Assembly: GCA_964291505.2 (NCBI GenBank)
Contig: OZ220216.1
Coordinates: 2,232,001-2,296,000 of the forward strand
From: Kistimonas sp964291505
Lineage (GTDB): Bacteria > Pseudomonadota > Gammaproteobacteria > Pseudomonadales > Endozoicomonadaceae
Length of the DNA stretch: 64,000 nt
Direction: 5' to 3'
Below the pieces are notes generated by a model. That model was not told where the DNA came from, did not search any database, and was given only the letters and a program-made list of their open reading frames with translations. The position numbers and the translations under genes were made by a program. Every line of letters starts with the position of its first letter. Positions within the stretch are counted from its first letter, which is position 1. Below, piece after piece: positions 27,003-36,361 of this stretch.

Positions 27003-27022
27003 ACCCTGCCCCCTTGCAGGGT
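27003..27022. repeat. perfect 7-base inverted repeat upstream of patB
   Basis: ACCCTGC (27003-27009) and GCAGGGT (27016-27022) flank a six-base C-rich loop, 51 bases before the patB start. It lies in the divergent gap to the FG-GAP gene and could be an operator or a leader hairpin. Confidence 0.4.
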
Positions 27023-27072
27023 TAGAATCCCCAGGCAACAACAAAACAGCCTGCATCAGGATTACGGCTATC

Positions 27073-28224
27073 ATGACAACAATTTTCGACCAGGTGGTAG
27101 ATCGCACCCAGACCAACAGCCTGAAATGGGATCGTTACCGGGACCAGGATATTCTGCCTATGTGGGTGGCGGATATGGATTTTCGTTCTCCTCCTGAAAT
27201 TATTACCGCCCTCCATGAGCGTATTGAGCACGGCGTATTCGGCTATACCCATGCCAGTGAGACACTGGTGCAGCGGGTGGTAGACCGGCTGCAGAACCTG
27301 TACGACTGGCGGATTGAGCCCGACTGGCTGGTCTGGTTACCCGGCACGGTCTGCGGTCTTAACATTGCCGTACGTGCCGTCGCCGCAGAAGGTGAGACCG
27401 TAGCTACGCCGGTACCGGTGTATTACCCTTTCCTGCTGGCGCCACCGCAAGGCGGTCGTCGCATGATCAGCGTTAACTGGCGCCTGGGAGATAATGGCTG
27501 GTACCTGGATCTGGATGAACTGGAAAGCCGGATTACCAGTGACACCCGCCTGTTCATGCTCTGCAATCCCCAGAACCCCAATGGTCGAGTACTGACCCGG
27601 GAAGAATTGCAGGCGATTGAAGTACTCTGTCGTCGACACGACCTGGTGGTCTGTTCCGACGAAATCCACTGCGACCTGATACTGGATCGACAACGTGAAC
27701 ACATCCCCTATGCCAGCCTGAGCGATTTCAGCTCAGAACGTTCCATCACTCTGATGGCGCCTTCCAAAACATTCAATATTGCGGGTCTGGCCTGTGCTTT
27801 TGCCGTGATTCCCGATCCGGAACTCCGTAAGCAGTTCAACAAGACAAAAGCCGGTATCGTTCCGTCAGCCGACGGCATGATCACCGGGTATACGGCGGCA
27901 GAAGCCGCTTATACCCACGGCGAGCCCTGGCGCCTGGCATTGCTGGATTATCTTCGCGATAATCACGATTATTTACTGCAAAGCATCAACGAGATGCCCG
28001 GCCTTTCCATGCAACCGCTGGAAGCGACCTACCTGGCCTGGATTAATGTGGCAGAGTTGGGACTGAAAGACCCGAAAGGCTTTTTTGAAGAGCACGGCGT
28101 CGGCCTGTCACCCGGTGCGCAGTTCGGTGATCCCGACCACCTGCGCCTGAACTTCGGCTGCCCAAGAAGTCAGCTGGAGCAAGCCCTGGAACGCATGCAT
28201 GCGGCTGTGACGAAACACAGTTAG
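27073..28224 (+). CDS. patB: PatB/MalY-type PLP-dependent C-S lyase
   Basis: The 383-residue protein is an aminotransferase-fold type I PLP enzyme of the MalY/PatB group: LPMWVADMDFRSPPEI near residue 30, CNPQNPNGRVL near 164, the PLP-contacting VVCSDEIHCDLI near 197 and the Schiff-base lysine in APSKTFNIAGLACAF near 233. Such enzymes cleave cystathionine or cysteine to homocysteine or pyruvate, ammonia and sulfide. Whether it is biosynthetic or degradative cannot be told. The MalY role in maltose repression is not implied here. Confidence 0.9.
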   Translation: MTTIFDQVVDRTQTNSLKWDRYRDQDILPMWVADMDFRSPPEIITALHERIEHGVFGYTHASETLVQRVVDRLQNLYDWRIEPDWLVWLPGTVCGLNIAVRAVAAEGETVATPVPVYYPFLLAPPQGGRRMISVNWRLGDNGWYLDLDELESRITSDTRLFMLCNPQNPNGRVLTREELQAIEVLCRRHDLVVCSDEIHCDLILDRQREHIPYASLSDFSSERSITLMAPSKTFNIAGLACAFAVIPDPELRKQFNKTKAGIVPSADGMITGYTAAEAAYTHGEPWRLALLDYLRDNHDYLLQSINEMPGLSMQPLEATYLAWINVAELGLKDPKGFFEEHGVGLSPGAQFGDPDHLRLNFGCPRSQLEQALERMHAAVTKHS

Positions 28225-28304
28225 GACTGTCTCGTAGTGTCCCAGCCGTGCTTTCACAGTATGCTGGGACATCGTTTTGTTTTCATGCTGGTAGCAGGAT
28301 AGCC

Positions 28305-29048
28305 GTGCAACACCCATCGTCTTCTGTTTACACCCTTGACACCATTGGCATTGCTCATTCCTGCTATCGGGAAAAATTCGGCATTCCACGCCAACCCGGA
28401 CTGGCAACTGCCGCGACAGCCTTTATTGAATTGCTACCACCGTATAACCGGCCGGAAGCGCTACAGGGACTGGACGGTTTCTCCCACCTCTGGCTTCAGT
28501 TCATTTTCCACCAGACTTTGGCGGAAGGTTGGCGGCCCACCATCCGTCCTCCTCGGCTAGGGGGTGAGGCAAGGGTCGGTGTCTTTGCCAGTCGTTCAAC
28601 CCACAGACCCAATGGCCTGGGCCTGTCAGTCGTTAAACTGAAAGGTATTGATACCCGAGACGGAAAGGTCATTATCGAACTGGAAGGCAGTGATCTGCTG
28701 GATGGCACTCCAATTGTGGACATAAAACCCTACCTGCCCTGGGCGGATGCTGTTACCGATGCGCAATGTGGATTTGCCCCGGAACCGCCACTGAAAAGAG
28801 ATGTTCGTTTTACACAGGGTGCTGCGCTTTCCTGCCAGCACTATGAAGCATCAACAGGACGTCCACTCCAAACACTGGTCATACAAGTGTTGTCACAGGA
28901 TCCACGTCCGGCCTATCTGCACCGACGTCCCGGACGCAGCCATGGCATACAGCTCTGGGATCAGAACATTCGCTGGCAGGCCAATGACGATCACTTCCTC
29001 GTGACTGACATTGAACCTGTCGAGTTGTTGCACGAAAGTACTGCGTGA
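28305..29048 (+). CDS. trmO: tRNA (adenine(37)-N6)-methyltransferase TrmO
   Basis: The 247-residue protein starts with YTLDTIGIAHSCYREKFGIPRQPGL and contains GLDGFSHLWLQFIFHQ, FASRSTHRPNGLGLS and DGTPIVDIKPYLPWADA, which are the signature segments of TrmO (TsaA/YaeB), the SAM-dependent enzyme that methylates t6A37 of some tRNAs. The GTG at 28305, with AGGA five bases upstream, is preferred over a GTG at 28248 that would add 19 unrelated residues. It lies downstream of patB in the same direction. Confidence 0.92.
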   Translation: MQHPSSSVYTLDTIGIAHSCYREKFGIPRQPGLATAATAFIELLPPYNRPEALQGLDGFSHLWLQFIFHQTLAEGWRPTIRPPRLGGEARVGVFASRSTHRPNGLGLSVVKLKGIDTRDGKVIIELEGSDLLDGTPIVDIKPYLPWADAVTDAQCGFAPEPPLKRDVRFTQGAALSCQHYEASTGRPLQTLVIQVLSQDPRPAYLHRRPGRSHGIQLWDQNIRWQANDDHFLVTDIEPVELLHESTA

Positions 29049-29183
29049 TCTTTCGACCCGTGATCGGATAAGGTACAGTAAGCAAACCCTGTCACTGGCA
29101 CAGCTGATCCGGTTCAGATCATTTCTGTTCGCCAGTGACTGACAATAATAAGAAACCTGTCCCGAGACAGGTCGGATTCGATC

Positions 29184-30098
29184 ATGAAACAAGCCATTAT
29201 CCTATCCCTGCTGGTTGCCACTATTGGCATGAGTGGTTGCGCAAGCGTTCAAACCTCATCGTCTACTGCATCGGCTCAACCGGCAACGACCTCGGAAAGC
29301 AACGCTGAAGAGGAACTGAAGGATTTCGCCTATTATTCGAGACCGGCCCGGAACGGCCTCAAAGCCGTCGGCCGCTCCATCTACTGGTTGTTTGACAGTT
29401 CCGCCAGCCTGATTGGCGATGGATTGGGTGCAACCCGCGACGCCATTCCTGTCTCTGTTCGCGAAACAGTGTCAGATGGTGCTGCAAAAACCACTGATCT
29501 GACTAAGGACGGTGCCCTCTACGCGCTATCTTTCATGCCCGATGATATCCATCCGCTGTTACCGGATGAAATTGTCCGCAGTATTCCTGCACCGTCAGAA
29601 CCCGCCAAAGCCAATCCTGAAACACTGCCGGACTCGGGACAGGCCATGGTTTACGTGATTCGTCCCCACTTTACCGGTGTGTTAAATCACTTTGAGGTTT
29701 ACCTCAACGGCAAAATGCCAGAAGACCGAATGGGTTACACACAACATTATGAGTACCTGGCGTTTCCCGTCGAACCGGGTCGACACACCATATACTCCAA
29801 AGGGGAAAACTGGTCTGAAATAGGCATTCAATTGCGTGAAGGGGAATTTATCTTCCTGGAACAGAAAGCCAGCCGCGGCCTGTTCCTCAGTAATCAAACC
29901 CTGCATAGCCTGCCGCTGGACAAGGCGCGTACCTACCTGGCCTTTACAGAACCCGGCACACTGGAAAGTGGTGAGAGCATGCCGGACTACCGGCGCAATG
30001 CGTCACACCTGTTCGCTACGGCTACGGAACGAACAGGCAAACGCCTCGGCGAAGCGACCACTGTTATTACTGAAACACTGTCATTCAACGAGGAATAA
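29184..30098 (+). CDS. lipoprotein with DUF2846-like domain
   Basis: The 304-residue protein has a lipoprotein signal ending MSGC (Cys19) followed by a Ser/Thr-rich linker. The middle part (residues about 45-110) contains SIYWLFDSSASLIGDGLG and looks helical. The part from residue about 150 (VYVIRPHFTGVLNHFEVYLNG, GRHTIYSKGENWS, GEFIFLEQ) resembles DUF2846, a beta-rich domain of predicted lipoproteins of unknown role. It converges with rbsR, 11 bases apart. Confidence 0.72.
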   Translation: MKQAIILSLLVATIGMSGCASVQTSSSTASAQPATTSESNAEEELKDFAYYSRPARNGLKAVGRSIYWLFDSSASLIGDGLGATRDAIPVSVRETVSDGAAKTTDLTKDGALYALSFMPDDIHPLLPDEIVRSIPAPSEPAKANPETLPDSGQAMVYVIRPHFTGVLNHFEVYLNGKMPEDRMGYTQHYEYLAFPVEPGRHTIYSKGENWSEIGIQLREGEFIFLEQKASRGLFLSNQTLHSLPLDKARTYLAFTEPGTLESGESMPDYRRNASHLFATATERTGKRLGEATTVITETLSFNEE

Positions 30099-30109
30099 TT
30101 TCAGGTCAC

Positions 30110-31126
30110 TCAGTGGGGTCGCTGGTCGGATGTGGTCACCGTTCCCCGCTGAACCAGTTCAGGTTCAATAACCACTAAGTGCTCGCGTTCACCGTTCCCG
30201 GCAATCGCTGCGATCAATGCCTCCGCTGCCATTTGTCCCATCTTGTCGCCTGATTGACGAATCGTCGTTAGTGGTGGACTGGTGTAAGCGGTCAAGGCAA
30301 TATCGTCGTAACCGATCAGCGCAATATCTTCGGGAATACGTAAGCCCTGTTCCTGAATGGCACGCATGGCTCCCATGGCCATAAGGTCGTTAGCGGCAAT
30401 AACCGCATCCGGCCGCTCCGGAAGATGCAATAAACGACACATGGCTGAATAACCGGATTCACAATCCAGATTCCCTTCAATGACCCAGCTATCCGGAATG
30501 CCGACGCCCTGTTCAGACGCCGCATGTCTAACACCTTGCAAACGTTCCTCAGTGACGGGATGACGGGATGTATGACCGATAAAGCCAATCTCACGTCGCC
30601 CCTGCGCCAACAGGCAACGGGCTGCCTGATAACCACCCTTGATTGAATCTCCCTTCACCCGTAAGGCTTTTATGCCGGCGATATCCGTGTCCAACAGTAA
30701 TAAAGGCATCTCATTGAGAGTCGCCAGTTGTTGCCGCAACAACGGCGTATCGGCAATGGAGAGAAGAATCAGACCATCCACTCGACGCTCAACCAACGAT
30801 TGCAGGCAAGCCAGTTGTCGTTGTTCATCATTCGCCGTATTACTGAGCAGCAGCTGGTAGCCCTGACGATAACAGGCATCCTCAACCCCCTGCACCACTT
30901 CCGCAAAAAACGGATTGGCGCTGCGGGTCACCAGCATTCCCAGCGTGCGGGTACGACTTTGCTTGAGACTGCGAGCCACCGCGCTGGGTGCATAGTGCAA
31001 CCCAGCCACGGCAGACATCACTTTTTCCGTTGTATCCGGACTGACAAACCGTGTTCCATTCAGTACATGCGACACCGTGGAGATCGACACCCCCGCCGCT
31101 TTCGCAACATCCTTGATCGTGGCCAT
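30110..31126 (-). CDS. rbsR: LacI-family ribose operon repressor
   Basis: The 338-residue protein starts MATIKDVAKAAGVSISTVSH, a LacI-type helix-turn-helix with hinge helix (YAPSAVARSLKQ), and continues with a periplasmic-binding-like effector domain (RTLGMLVTRSANPFFAEVV, DGLILLSIADTP, ALIGYDDIALTAYTSPPLTTI). By position as the last gene of rbsDACBKR it is RbsR, which releases its operator on binding ribose. The ATG at 31126 lies one base after the rbsK stop; a longer frame from 31192 overlaps rbsK and is rejected. A fitting operator is found upstream of rbsD. Confidence 0.93.
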   Translation of the reverse strand: MATIKDVAKAAGVSISTVSHVLNGTRFVSPDTTEKVMSAVAGLHYAPSAVARSLKQSRTRTLGMLVTRSANPFFAEVVQGVEDACYRQGYQLLLSNTANDEQRQLACLQSLVERRVDGLILLSIADTPLLRQQLATLNEMPLLLLDTDIAGIKALRVKGDSIKGGYQAARCLLAQGRREIGFIGHTSRHPVTEERLQGVRHAASEQGVGIPDSWVIEGNLDCESGYSAMCRLLHLPERPDAVIAANDLMAMGAMRAIQEQGLRIPEDIALIGYDDIALTAYTSPPLTTIRQSGDKMGQMAAEALIAAIAGNGEREHLVVIEPELVQRGTVTTSDQRPH

Positions 31127-31127
31127 A

Positions 31128-32057
31128 TCAGCGTTGGGTATCAGCGACAAGTTGTTCGACTTCTTCCCGGGAAGGAATGGAGGGCTGAGCACCGTGTCGT
31201 GTTACGGACAGCGCGGCAGCGGCATTCGCAAAATCAGCTGCTTTTTCCAGGCTTTCCCCTTGAGCTAGCGCAACCAGCATGGCGCCATTGAAGGTATCGC
31301 CTGCCGCAGTGGTATCCACTGGAGTGACACAATAGCCTTCTACCAGACGACCATTGCCTTCTTCTGAAATCCAGACACCCTGGCTGCCCATTGTAACCAC
31401 CACGGTAGCGATACCCATTGCATGCAGCTTGCCCGCGGCTTCCGCTGCACCCACCACATCATTGACCGGAATCCCTGTGAGCAATTCTGCTTCCGTCTGG
31501 TTCGGGGTGATCATATCGACCCGTGCCAGCAATTCATCCGGCAGAGCTTTGGCTGGCGCAGGATTCAGCACCACCTTGACGCCAGCATTGTGGGCAATTT
31601 CAACCGCTTCCAGCAAACCGTCCAGCGGCGTTTCCAGTTGCATCAGCAGGTAATCACTATCAGCAATTAACACGTGCTGTGCCTGTACCCGGCTGGTTGT
31701 CAGTTTGGCATTAGCACCAGGAGCAATCACAATGCAGTTTTCGGCCTGATTATCCACACAGATCAGCGCAACACCGGTCATTTGATCAGGAACCTGGCAC
31801 ACTGCCTGGGTATCAATACCATCCGCCTGGAAGCGCTGGATCATTTCTGCGCCAAAGGCATCATCCCCAACACAGGCGATGAAGGCAGTCTGACCACCCA
31901 ACCGCGCGCAGGCCACTGCCTGGTTTGCGCCCTTGCCGCCGGGGATCACTTCATAATCCTTTCCGGCCACCGTTTCGCCCGGCTTCGGCAATCGTGGTAC
32001 ACGCACCAGATGGTCAGCATTCACACTGCCAAGGACCAGAATTTTCTTACTGCTCAT
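31128..32057 (-). CDS. rbsK: ribokinase
   Basis: The 309-residue protein is a PfkB-family sugar kinase: KILVLGSVNADHLVRV at the start, the substrate-site GGKGANQAVACARLGG near residue 38 and the catalytic-base motif DTTAAGDTFNGA near residue 247. It phosphorylates ribose imported by RbsABC to ribose-5-phosphate. The ATG at 32057 with AGGA nine bases upstream is preferred. It lies between rbsB and rbsR, downstream of an intercistronic terminator. Confidence 0.95.
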   Translation of the reverse strand: MSSKKILVLGSVNADHLVRVPRLPKPGETVAGKDYEVIPGGKGANQAVACARLGGQTAFIACVGDDAFGAEMIQRFQADGIDTQAVCQVPDQMTGVALICVDNQAENCIVIAPGANAKLTTSRVQAQHVLIADSDYLLMQLETPLDGLLEAVEIAHNAGVKVVLNPAPAKALPDELLARVDMITPNQTEAELLTGIPVNDVVGAAEAAGKLHAMGIATVVVTMGSQGVWISEEGNGRLVEGYCVTPVDTTAAGDTFNGAMLVALAQGESLEKAADFANAAAALSVTRHGAQPSIPSREEVEQLVADTQR

Positions 32058-32076
32058 TGTTCCGTTTCCTGGATAC

Positions 32077-32121
32077 AAAAAAGCCGGCGTCTGTCAGGAA
32101 TATATCCTGCCTGTCGCCGGC
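32077..32121 (-). terminator. intercistronic Rho-independent terminator between rbsB and rbsK
   Basis: Read leftward, GCCGGCG (32121-32115) pairs with CGCCGGC (32089-32083), with an inner CAGGA/TCCTG stem, followed directly by six T residues (32082-32077). It sits between the rbsB stop and the rbsK start and should lower rbsK-rbsR expression relative to rbsB. Confidence 0.8.
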
Positions 32122-32137
32122 CTGATATCAATGACAA

Positions 32138-33049
32138 TCAGTTGGCAATCAGTTGCAGTTCAACCGGGGTGTAGGCGTTGACATTCTTGTCATGAAGTAC
32201 TTTGTCTGCCGTCGCGACAGCCACTTCACCAATCATATCTGCCTGCTGAGCGACCGTTGCCGCCATCTCACCACTGGCAACGGCCCGGACACCATCTTCG
32301 GTGCCATCGAAGCCGACGACCATGACATCCATTTGCTGTGCTTCAACCGCACGCAGTGCCCCCAGCGCCATTTCATCATTCTGGGCAAAAATGGCTTTTA
32401 CATCGGGATTGGCTTCCAGCAGGTTTTCCGCCACGTTCAGACCTTTGGTCCGGTCAAAGTCTGCGGGCTGACTGGCCACCACTTCAACAGACGTGCCACC
32501 GAGCGATTGCATAAAACCCTGACCACGCTCACGGGCAGCGGAGGTACCGGGAATACCTTCCAGCTGGATGACTTTACCGTTACTGCCAATTTTCTCCACG
32601 ATATAGCGCCCGGCCATTTCACCGCCGGCAGTATTGTCTGACGCCACATGGGATGCCACCTTGCCGCCGGTCGCACCGCGATCAAGGGTGATAACGGGCA
32701 CATTACGGTTATTCGCCAAACGTACGGCACTGGTCGCTGCATCGGAATCCACGGGATTCAGTAACACCAGATCCACGTTCTTCACCAGCAAGTCTTCAAC
32801 ATTGGTCATTTCCCGGCTGGAATCATTCTGTGAATCCAGCACCAGCAGCTGATAGCCCAGTTCCTGCGCTTTCTTTTCCGCCCCTTCTTTCAAGGTGACA
32901 AAAAACGGGTTATTCAGGGTCGACACTACCAGCGCCAAGGTCTTGGGCTGATCTGCAGATTCAGCAGAGGCATTCTTATCACTGTCCTGCTGATTACAAC
33001 CAGCCAGGATAAAGAGCGATGCCAGAACAACAGATAACAGTTTTTTCAT
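32138..33049 (-). CDS. rbsB: ribose-binding protein, predicted lipoprotein
   Basis: The 303-residue protein is a type I periplasmic sugar-binding protein (LALVVSTLNNPFFVTLKEGAEKKA, VPVITLDRGATGGKV, IFAQNDEMALGALRAVEAQ, VVGFDGTEDGVRAV), closely like RbsB. The signal ends FILAGC, a lipobox (Cys17), with a charged linker after it, so it is likely membrane-anchored rather than soluble as in E. coli. The ATG at 33049 (MKKLLSV) is the only sensible start. It delivers ribose to RbsC-RbsA. Confidence 0.93.
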   Translation of the reverse strand: MKKLLSVVLASLFILAGCNQQDSDKNASAESADQPKTLALVVSTLNNPFFVTLKEGAEKKAQELGYQLLVLDSQNDSSREMTNVEDLLVKNVDLVLLNPVDSDAATSAVRLANNRNVPVITLDRGATGGKVASHVASDNTAGGEMAGRYIVEKIGSNGKVIQLEGIPGTSAARERGQGFMQSLGGTSVEVVASQPADFDRTKGLNVAENLLEANPDVKAIFAQNDEMALGALRAVEAQQMDVMVVGFDGTEDGVRAVASGEMAATVAQQADMIGEVAVATADKVLHDKNVNAYTPVELQLIAN

Positions 33050-33155
33050 CGTATCCAGAACAGCCCGGGGCTGTACTCCTCCGTCTAGTGAATAGCCTTC
33101 AGAAACACATCCCACCACAGGTTGAGTGGCGGGAATAGATATCAATGATTGTGCA

Positions 33156-34166
33156 TTACGCCTTTTTTCCGGTCCGGGTATCCACCAGAACGGCCAGCAG
33201 AATGACAGCGGCCTTGGCGATCATCTGGTAGTAAGACGACACATTTAGCATATTCAGTGCATTGTTGAGGATACCGATGATCAATGCGCCCACCAGCGTC
33301 CCCATGATGCGACCACGCCCACCGGCCAGACTGGTACCGCCGAGTACTACCGCCGCAATGGCGTCAAGCTCATAACTGGCACCCGCTGTCGGCTGGGCAG
33401 AAGAGAGACGCGCTGTGACAATAATGCCCGCTAATGCAGACAAAGCACCGCTGATACCATAAACCGCCAGCTTGATCCGGTTGACATTGATGCCGGATAA
33501 GCGGGTCGCTTCTTCATTACCACCCAGAGCGTACACATAGCGGCCCAGGCGGGTGTGATTCAGCACGTACCAGGCAACAGCGAAGACAATTGCCATCAGG
33601 TAAATAGGCAGCGGAATACCCAGAAAATACCCGGTACCCAGCCAGGAAAACGCATCTGCGGTAGAAGAGAACCCAGTTGAAATTGGTCGACCATCGGTAT
33701 ACACCATGGTCACACCACGTAGCAGGGTCATGGTTACCAGGGTAGCGATAAACGGCTGAACCCCACCGCGGGCCACGATCAGACCACTGCCACAGCCCAG
33801 CATGGCACCCAGCGCCAGCGTTGCAGTCAACGCGAGCACAATGTTGACGTCCATCCCGATGAGTGTGGCGCAAACCGCACCACACAGTGCCAGTACAGAC
33901 CCCACAGAAAGGTCGATGCCACTGGTCAGAATGACAAAGGTCATACCCACAGCAATGATGGCGTTAACCGACGTCTGCCGCAGGATATTCAGTAGATTGT
34001 CTACGGTGAAAAAGCTGGGACTGAACAGCGAGACCGCCAGCATGAATACCAGCAGGGCAATCACAGACTTGTTATCAAACAGGAACTGACGGCTGCAGAC
34101 ACGCTCACGCAGCCGGACTGCCAGGGGTTTCTGATGGTCGGCCATCGACATTGCTTTACTACTCAT
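33156..34166 (-). CDS. rbsC: ribose ABC transporter permease
   Basis: The 336-residue protein has about ten membrane spans and RbsC signatures: NILRQTSVNAIIAVGMTFVI, TSGIDLSVGSVLALCGAV and AVVLGGTSLAGGRGRIMGT, with ALGGNEEATRLSGINV in the loop contacting the ATPase. It is the homodimeric permease of the ribose importer. The ATG at 34166, 14 bases after rbsA with GAGAG upstream, is preferred over an upstream codon at 34214 inside rbsA. Confidence 0.95.
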   Translation of the reverse strand: MSSKAMSMADHQKPLAVRLRERVCSRQFLFDNKSVIALLVFMLAVSLFSPSFFTVDNLLNILRQTSVNAIIAVGMTFVILTSGIDLSVGSVLALCGAVCATLIGMDVNIVLALTATLALGAMLGCGSGLIVARGGVQPFIATLVTMTLLRGVTMVYTDGRPISTGFSSTADAFSWLGTGYFLGIPLPIYLMAIVFAVAWYVLNHTRLGRYVYALGGNEEATRLSGINVNRIKLAVYGISGALSALAGIIVTARLSSAQPTAGASYELDAIAAVVLGGTSLAGGRGRIMGTLVGALIIGILNNALNMLNVSSYYQMIAKAAVILLAVLVDTRTGKKA

Positions 34167-34180
34167 AATTCTCTCAACAT

Positions 34181-35695
34181 TCACAGCGCTTGCGTGCGAC
34201 GGCCTACGGCGCACTGCATCAGTTTTTCCTGGTCGGCATCATGGTGATCAAACTCACCCGTCATTTGGCCGTTATGCATCACCAGAATCCGGTCGCTGAT
34301 ACCCAGCACTTCCGGCAGATCAGACGACACAACAATAATGCTCATGCCCTTGCGCTTGAACTCATTGATCAGCTGGTAGATTTCCTTACGGGCACCAACA
34401 TCCACGCCCCGGGTAGGTTCATCCAGAATCAGCACCCGTGGGTTGTTCAACAGTCCTTTGGCAATCGCTACTTTCTGCTGATTACCACCACTGAGATTGC
34501 GGATCAGCTGGCTGGACGACGGCGTCTTGATATTGAAAGAGCGGATGTAATCACTCACGCTGGCCATCTCGGCATTCAGATCCAGCCGACGGGATCGACG
34601 GGTAAACTGCGCCAGTGATGACAGCGTCATGTTTTCCCTGACCGGCAGATCCAGCACCAGCCCATCGCCTTTCCGATCCTCAGAGACATAGACAATGCCG
34701 TGCGCCAGCGCATCTGCCGGACACCGAATAGAAACGGCCTCGCCAGCAACACGGATAACGCCTTCCGTATGCGGTCTGGCGCCAAACAGCGTACGCATCA
34801 ATTCTGTACGCCCCGCACCCATCAGACCGGAAATACCGAGCACTTCGCCGGCCCGCACGCCAAAATGGACATCATCCAAACCGGGTCCGCTGAGACTCTC
34901 GACTTCCAGCACCCAGTCACCGGCGTCACACACGAGACGCGGAAACTGATCCGTGATGCTCCGACCCACCATCTTTTCGATGATCATGTCTTCCGTCAGG
35001 TCCCTGACCGGTGCTTCGCAGACAAACTCACCATCACGCAGAACGGTGACATCGTCACAGATTTCAAAAATCTCTTTCAGGCGGTGGGAGATATACACAA
35101 TCCCCCGCCCTTCTTCACGCAACTGACGGATCACCTTGAACAGACTTTCTGTTTCCGTATCGGTCAGTGCATCGGTGGGCTCATCCATGATGATGACCCG
35201 GGATTCCATGGAGAGCGCACGGGCAATCTCCACCATCTGCTGCACACCGATACTGAGCGTGCCCACAGGGGTGCTTGGATCAAGATTCATGTCGAGACGT
35301 TGCAGCAACTCAGCGGTATCCGCCAGCATTTTGCGACGGTTGATATGACCAAAGCGCCCGACAGGCTCACGGCCCAGGAAGATATTTTCTGCAACAGACA
35401 ATTCACCAATCAGGTTCAGTTCCTGGTGAATAATGGCAATGCCCTGATCCTGAGAGTCGCGGGGGCCTTTGAAAACAGTTTCTTTGCCCTGATAAGTCAG
35501 CGTGCCGGCATCCTTGCTATAGATACCGGTCATAACCTTCATCAGGGTGGATTTACCTGCGCCATTTTCGCCAAGCAACGCCATCACGCGTCCGGGATAG
35601 ACGCGCAGTGTCGCCTCATTCAGCGCCTTGACGCCGGGAAACGTTTTCACGATTCCCGTCATTTCCAGGACAGGTTGCACGCTTCTGACCGACAT
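34181..35695 (-). CDS. rbsA: ribose ABC transporter ATP-binding protein
   Basis: The 504-residue protein has two ABC domains in tandem. The first has Walker A GENGAGKST near residue 42, signature LSIGVQQ and Walker B VIIMDEPTDAL. The second has a degenerate A loop (GLMGAGRTEL) with signature LSGGNQQKVAIAKG and LILDEPTRGVDVG. This is the layout of RbsA-type sugar importers, where one site is impaired. Its start overlaps the rbsD stop by one base (TGATG), giving coupled translation. Confidence 0.96.
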   Translation of the reverse strand: MSVRSVQPVLEMTGIVKTFPGVKALNEATLRVYPGRVMALLGENGAGKSTLMKVMTGIYSKDAGTLTYQGKETVFKGPRDSQDQGIAIIHQELNLIGELSVAENIFLGREPVGRFGHINRRKMLADTAELLQRLDMNLDPSTPVGTLSIGVQQMVEIARALSMESRVIIMDEPTDALTDTETESLFKVIRQLREEGRGIVYISHRLKEIFEICDDVTVLRDGEFVCEAPVRDLTEDMIIEKMVGRSITDQFPRLVCDAGDWVLEVESLSGPGLDDVHFGVRAGEVLGISGLMGAGRTELMRTLFGARPHTEGVIRVAGEAVSIRCPADALAHGIVYVSEDRKGDGLVLDLPVRENMTLSSLAQFTRRSRRLDLNAEMASVSDYIRSFNIKTPSSSQLIRNLSGGNQQKVAIAKGLLNNPRVLILDEPTRGVDVGARKEIYQLINEFKRKGMSIIVVSSDLPEVLGISDRILVMHNGQMTGEFDHHDADQEKLMQCAVGRRTQAL

Positions 35696-36114
35696 CAGAA
35701 CACAACCCCGGATTTGAGGATGATGTTGGCATAAGGGGTGAATTCGCCTGTGCGAACAATGCCCATCGAATCCTTGGTCGCCACTTTGAAAGCCTCATGG
35801 GAGACTTTCAGCACCTCGACAAGCTGTCCCTGATCAGAAGAAAGCTGACCGATACGGGACATCAGCGCCTGATAGAGTTCCGGGCTGGTGCTTGCCATTT
35901 CTTCGGCAATGATGACAGATTCTACCTGCATTTCTGCCAGCAGAACCTCAAGGGTTTCCAGGAAACCCGGCACACCTTCGGTGAGGGCCAGGTCGATACG
36001 GTGGCTGCCAGGCGGAATCGGCAACCCGGCGTCGGCGACGGTCACAGACTGGCCATGCCCCAGTGAGGCGATCAGCCCGGACAGTTCGGAATTGAGGAGT
36101 CTGCCTTTCTTCAT
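35695..36114 (-). CDS. rbsD: D-ribose pyranase
   Basis: The 139-residue protein starts MKKGRLLNSELSGLIASLGHGQ with the catalytic-histidine motif LGHG, has DAGLPIPP near residue 28 and ends with EFTPYANIILKSGV, all typical of RbsD, which interconverts ribopyranose and ribofuranose so that ribokinase can use it. It is the first gene of the operon, 29 bases downstream of a palindromic operator. A recognisable ribosome site before the ATG is weak. Confidence 0.96.
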   Translation of the reverse strand: MKKGRLLNSELSGLIASLGHGQSVTVADAGLPIPPGSHRIDLALTEGVPGFLETLEVLLAEMQVESVIIAEEMASTSPELYQALMSRIGQLSSDQGQLVEVLKVSHEAFKVATKDSMGIVRTGEFTPYANIILKSGVVF

Positions 36115-36142
36115 GCGTTATCACGATACTGCAGTGATGAGA

Positions 36143-36166
36143 GAAAACGTTTACGCAAACGTTTTC
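36143..36166 (-). promoter_or_regulatory. LacI-type operator, predicted RbsR site
   Basis: Perfect inverted repeat: GAAAACGTTT (36143-36152), spacer ACGC, AAACGTTTTC (36157-36166). AAACGTTT half-sites are characteristic of RbsR-like LacI family operators. It sits 29 bases before rbsD, where a bound repressor would block transcription of the operon. Confidence 0.75.
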
Positions 36167-36361
36167 CTGAATGGATGCGGACTATAAAGCAGAGACTTTT
36201 ACTACGCCATTGACGCAGATCAAAAAACAACAACACCAAACGCGAGCCAACGCGATTGCCAACAGATTCGAACAGCACATGAACACACAGGATAGTCGCT
36301 GCCTGACGTCCACGCCTTCTGATAGACTTCCCTTGTTATCACCCTATAAGACAGACTGACC

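Noticed and set aside
31128..31192. extended starts for rbsR and similar longer frames (rbsB 33145, rbsC 34214, fliA 56904)
   Set aside because: The extra N-terminal residues are not family-like, lack ribosome sites and overlap the upstream gene or its intergenic region; downstream ATGs fit better.
34700..35734. 344-codon + strand frame opposite rbsA
   Set aside because: rbsA on the other strand has complete ABC motifs; the antisense frame has none and is explained by codon bias.
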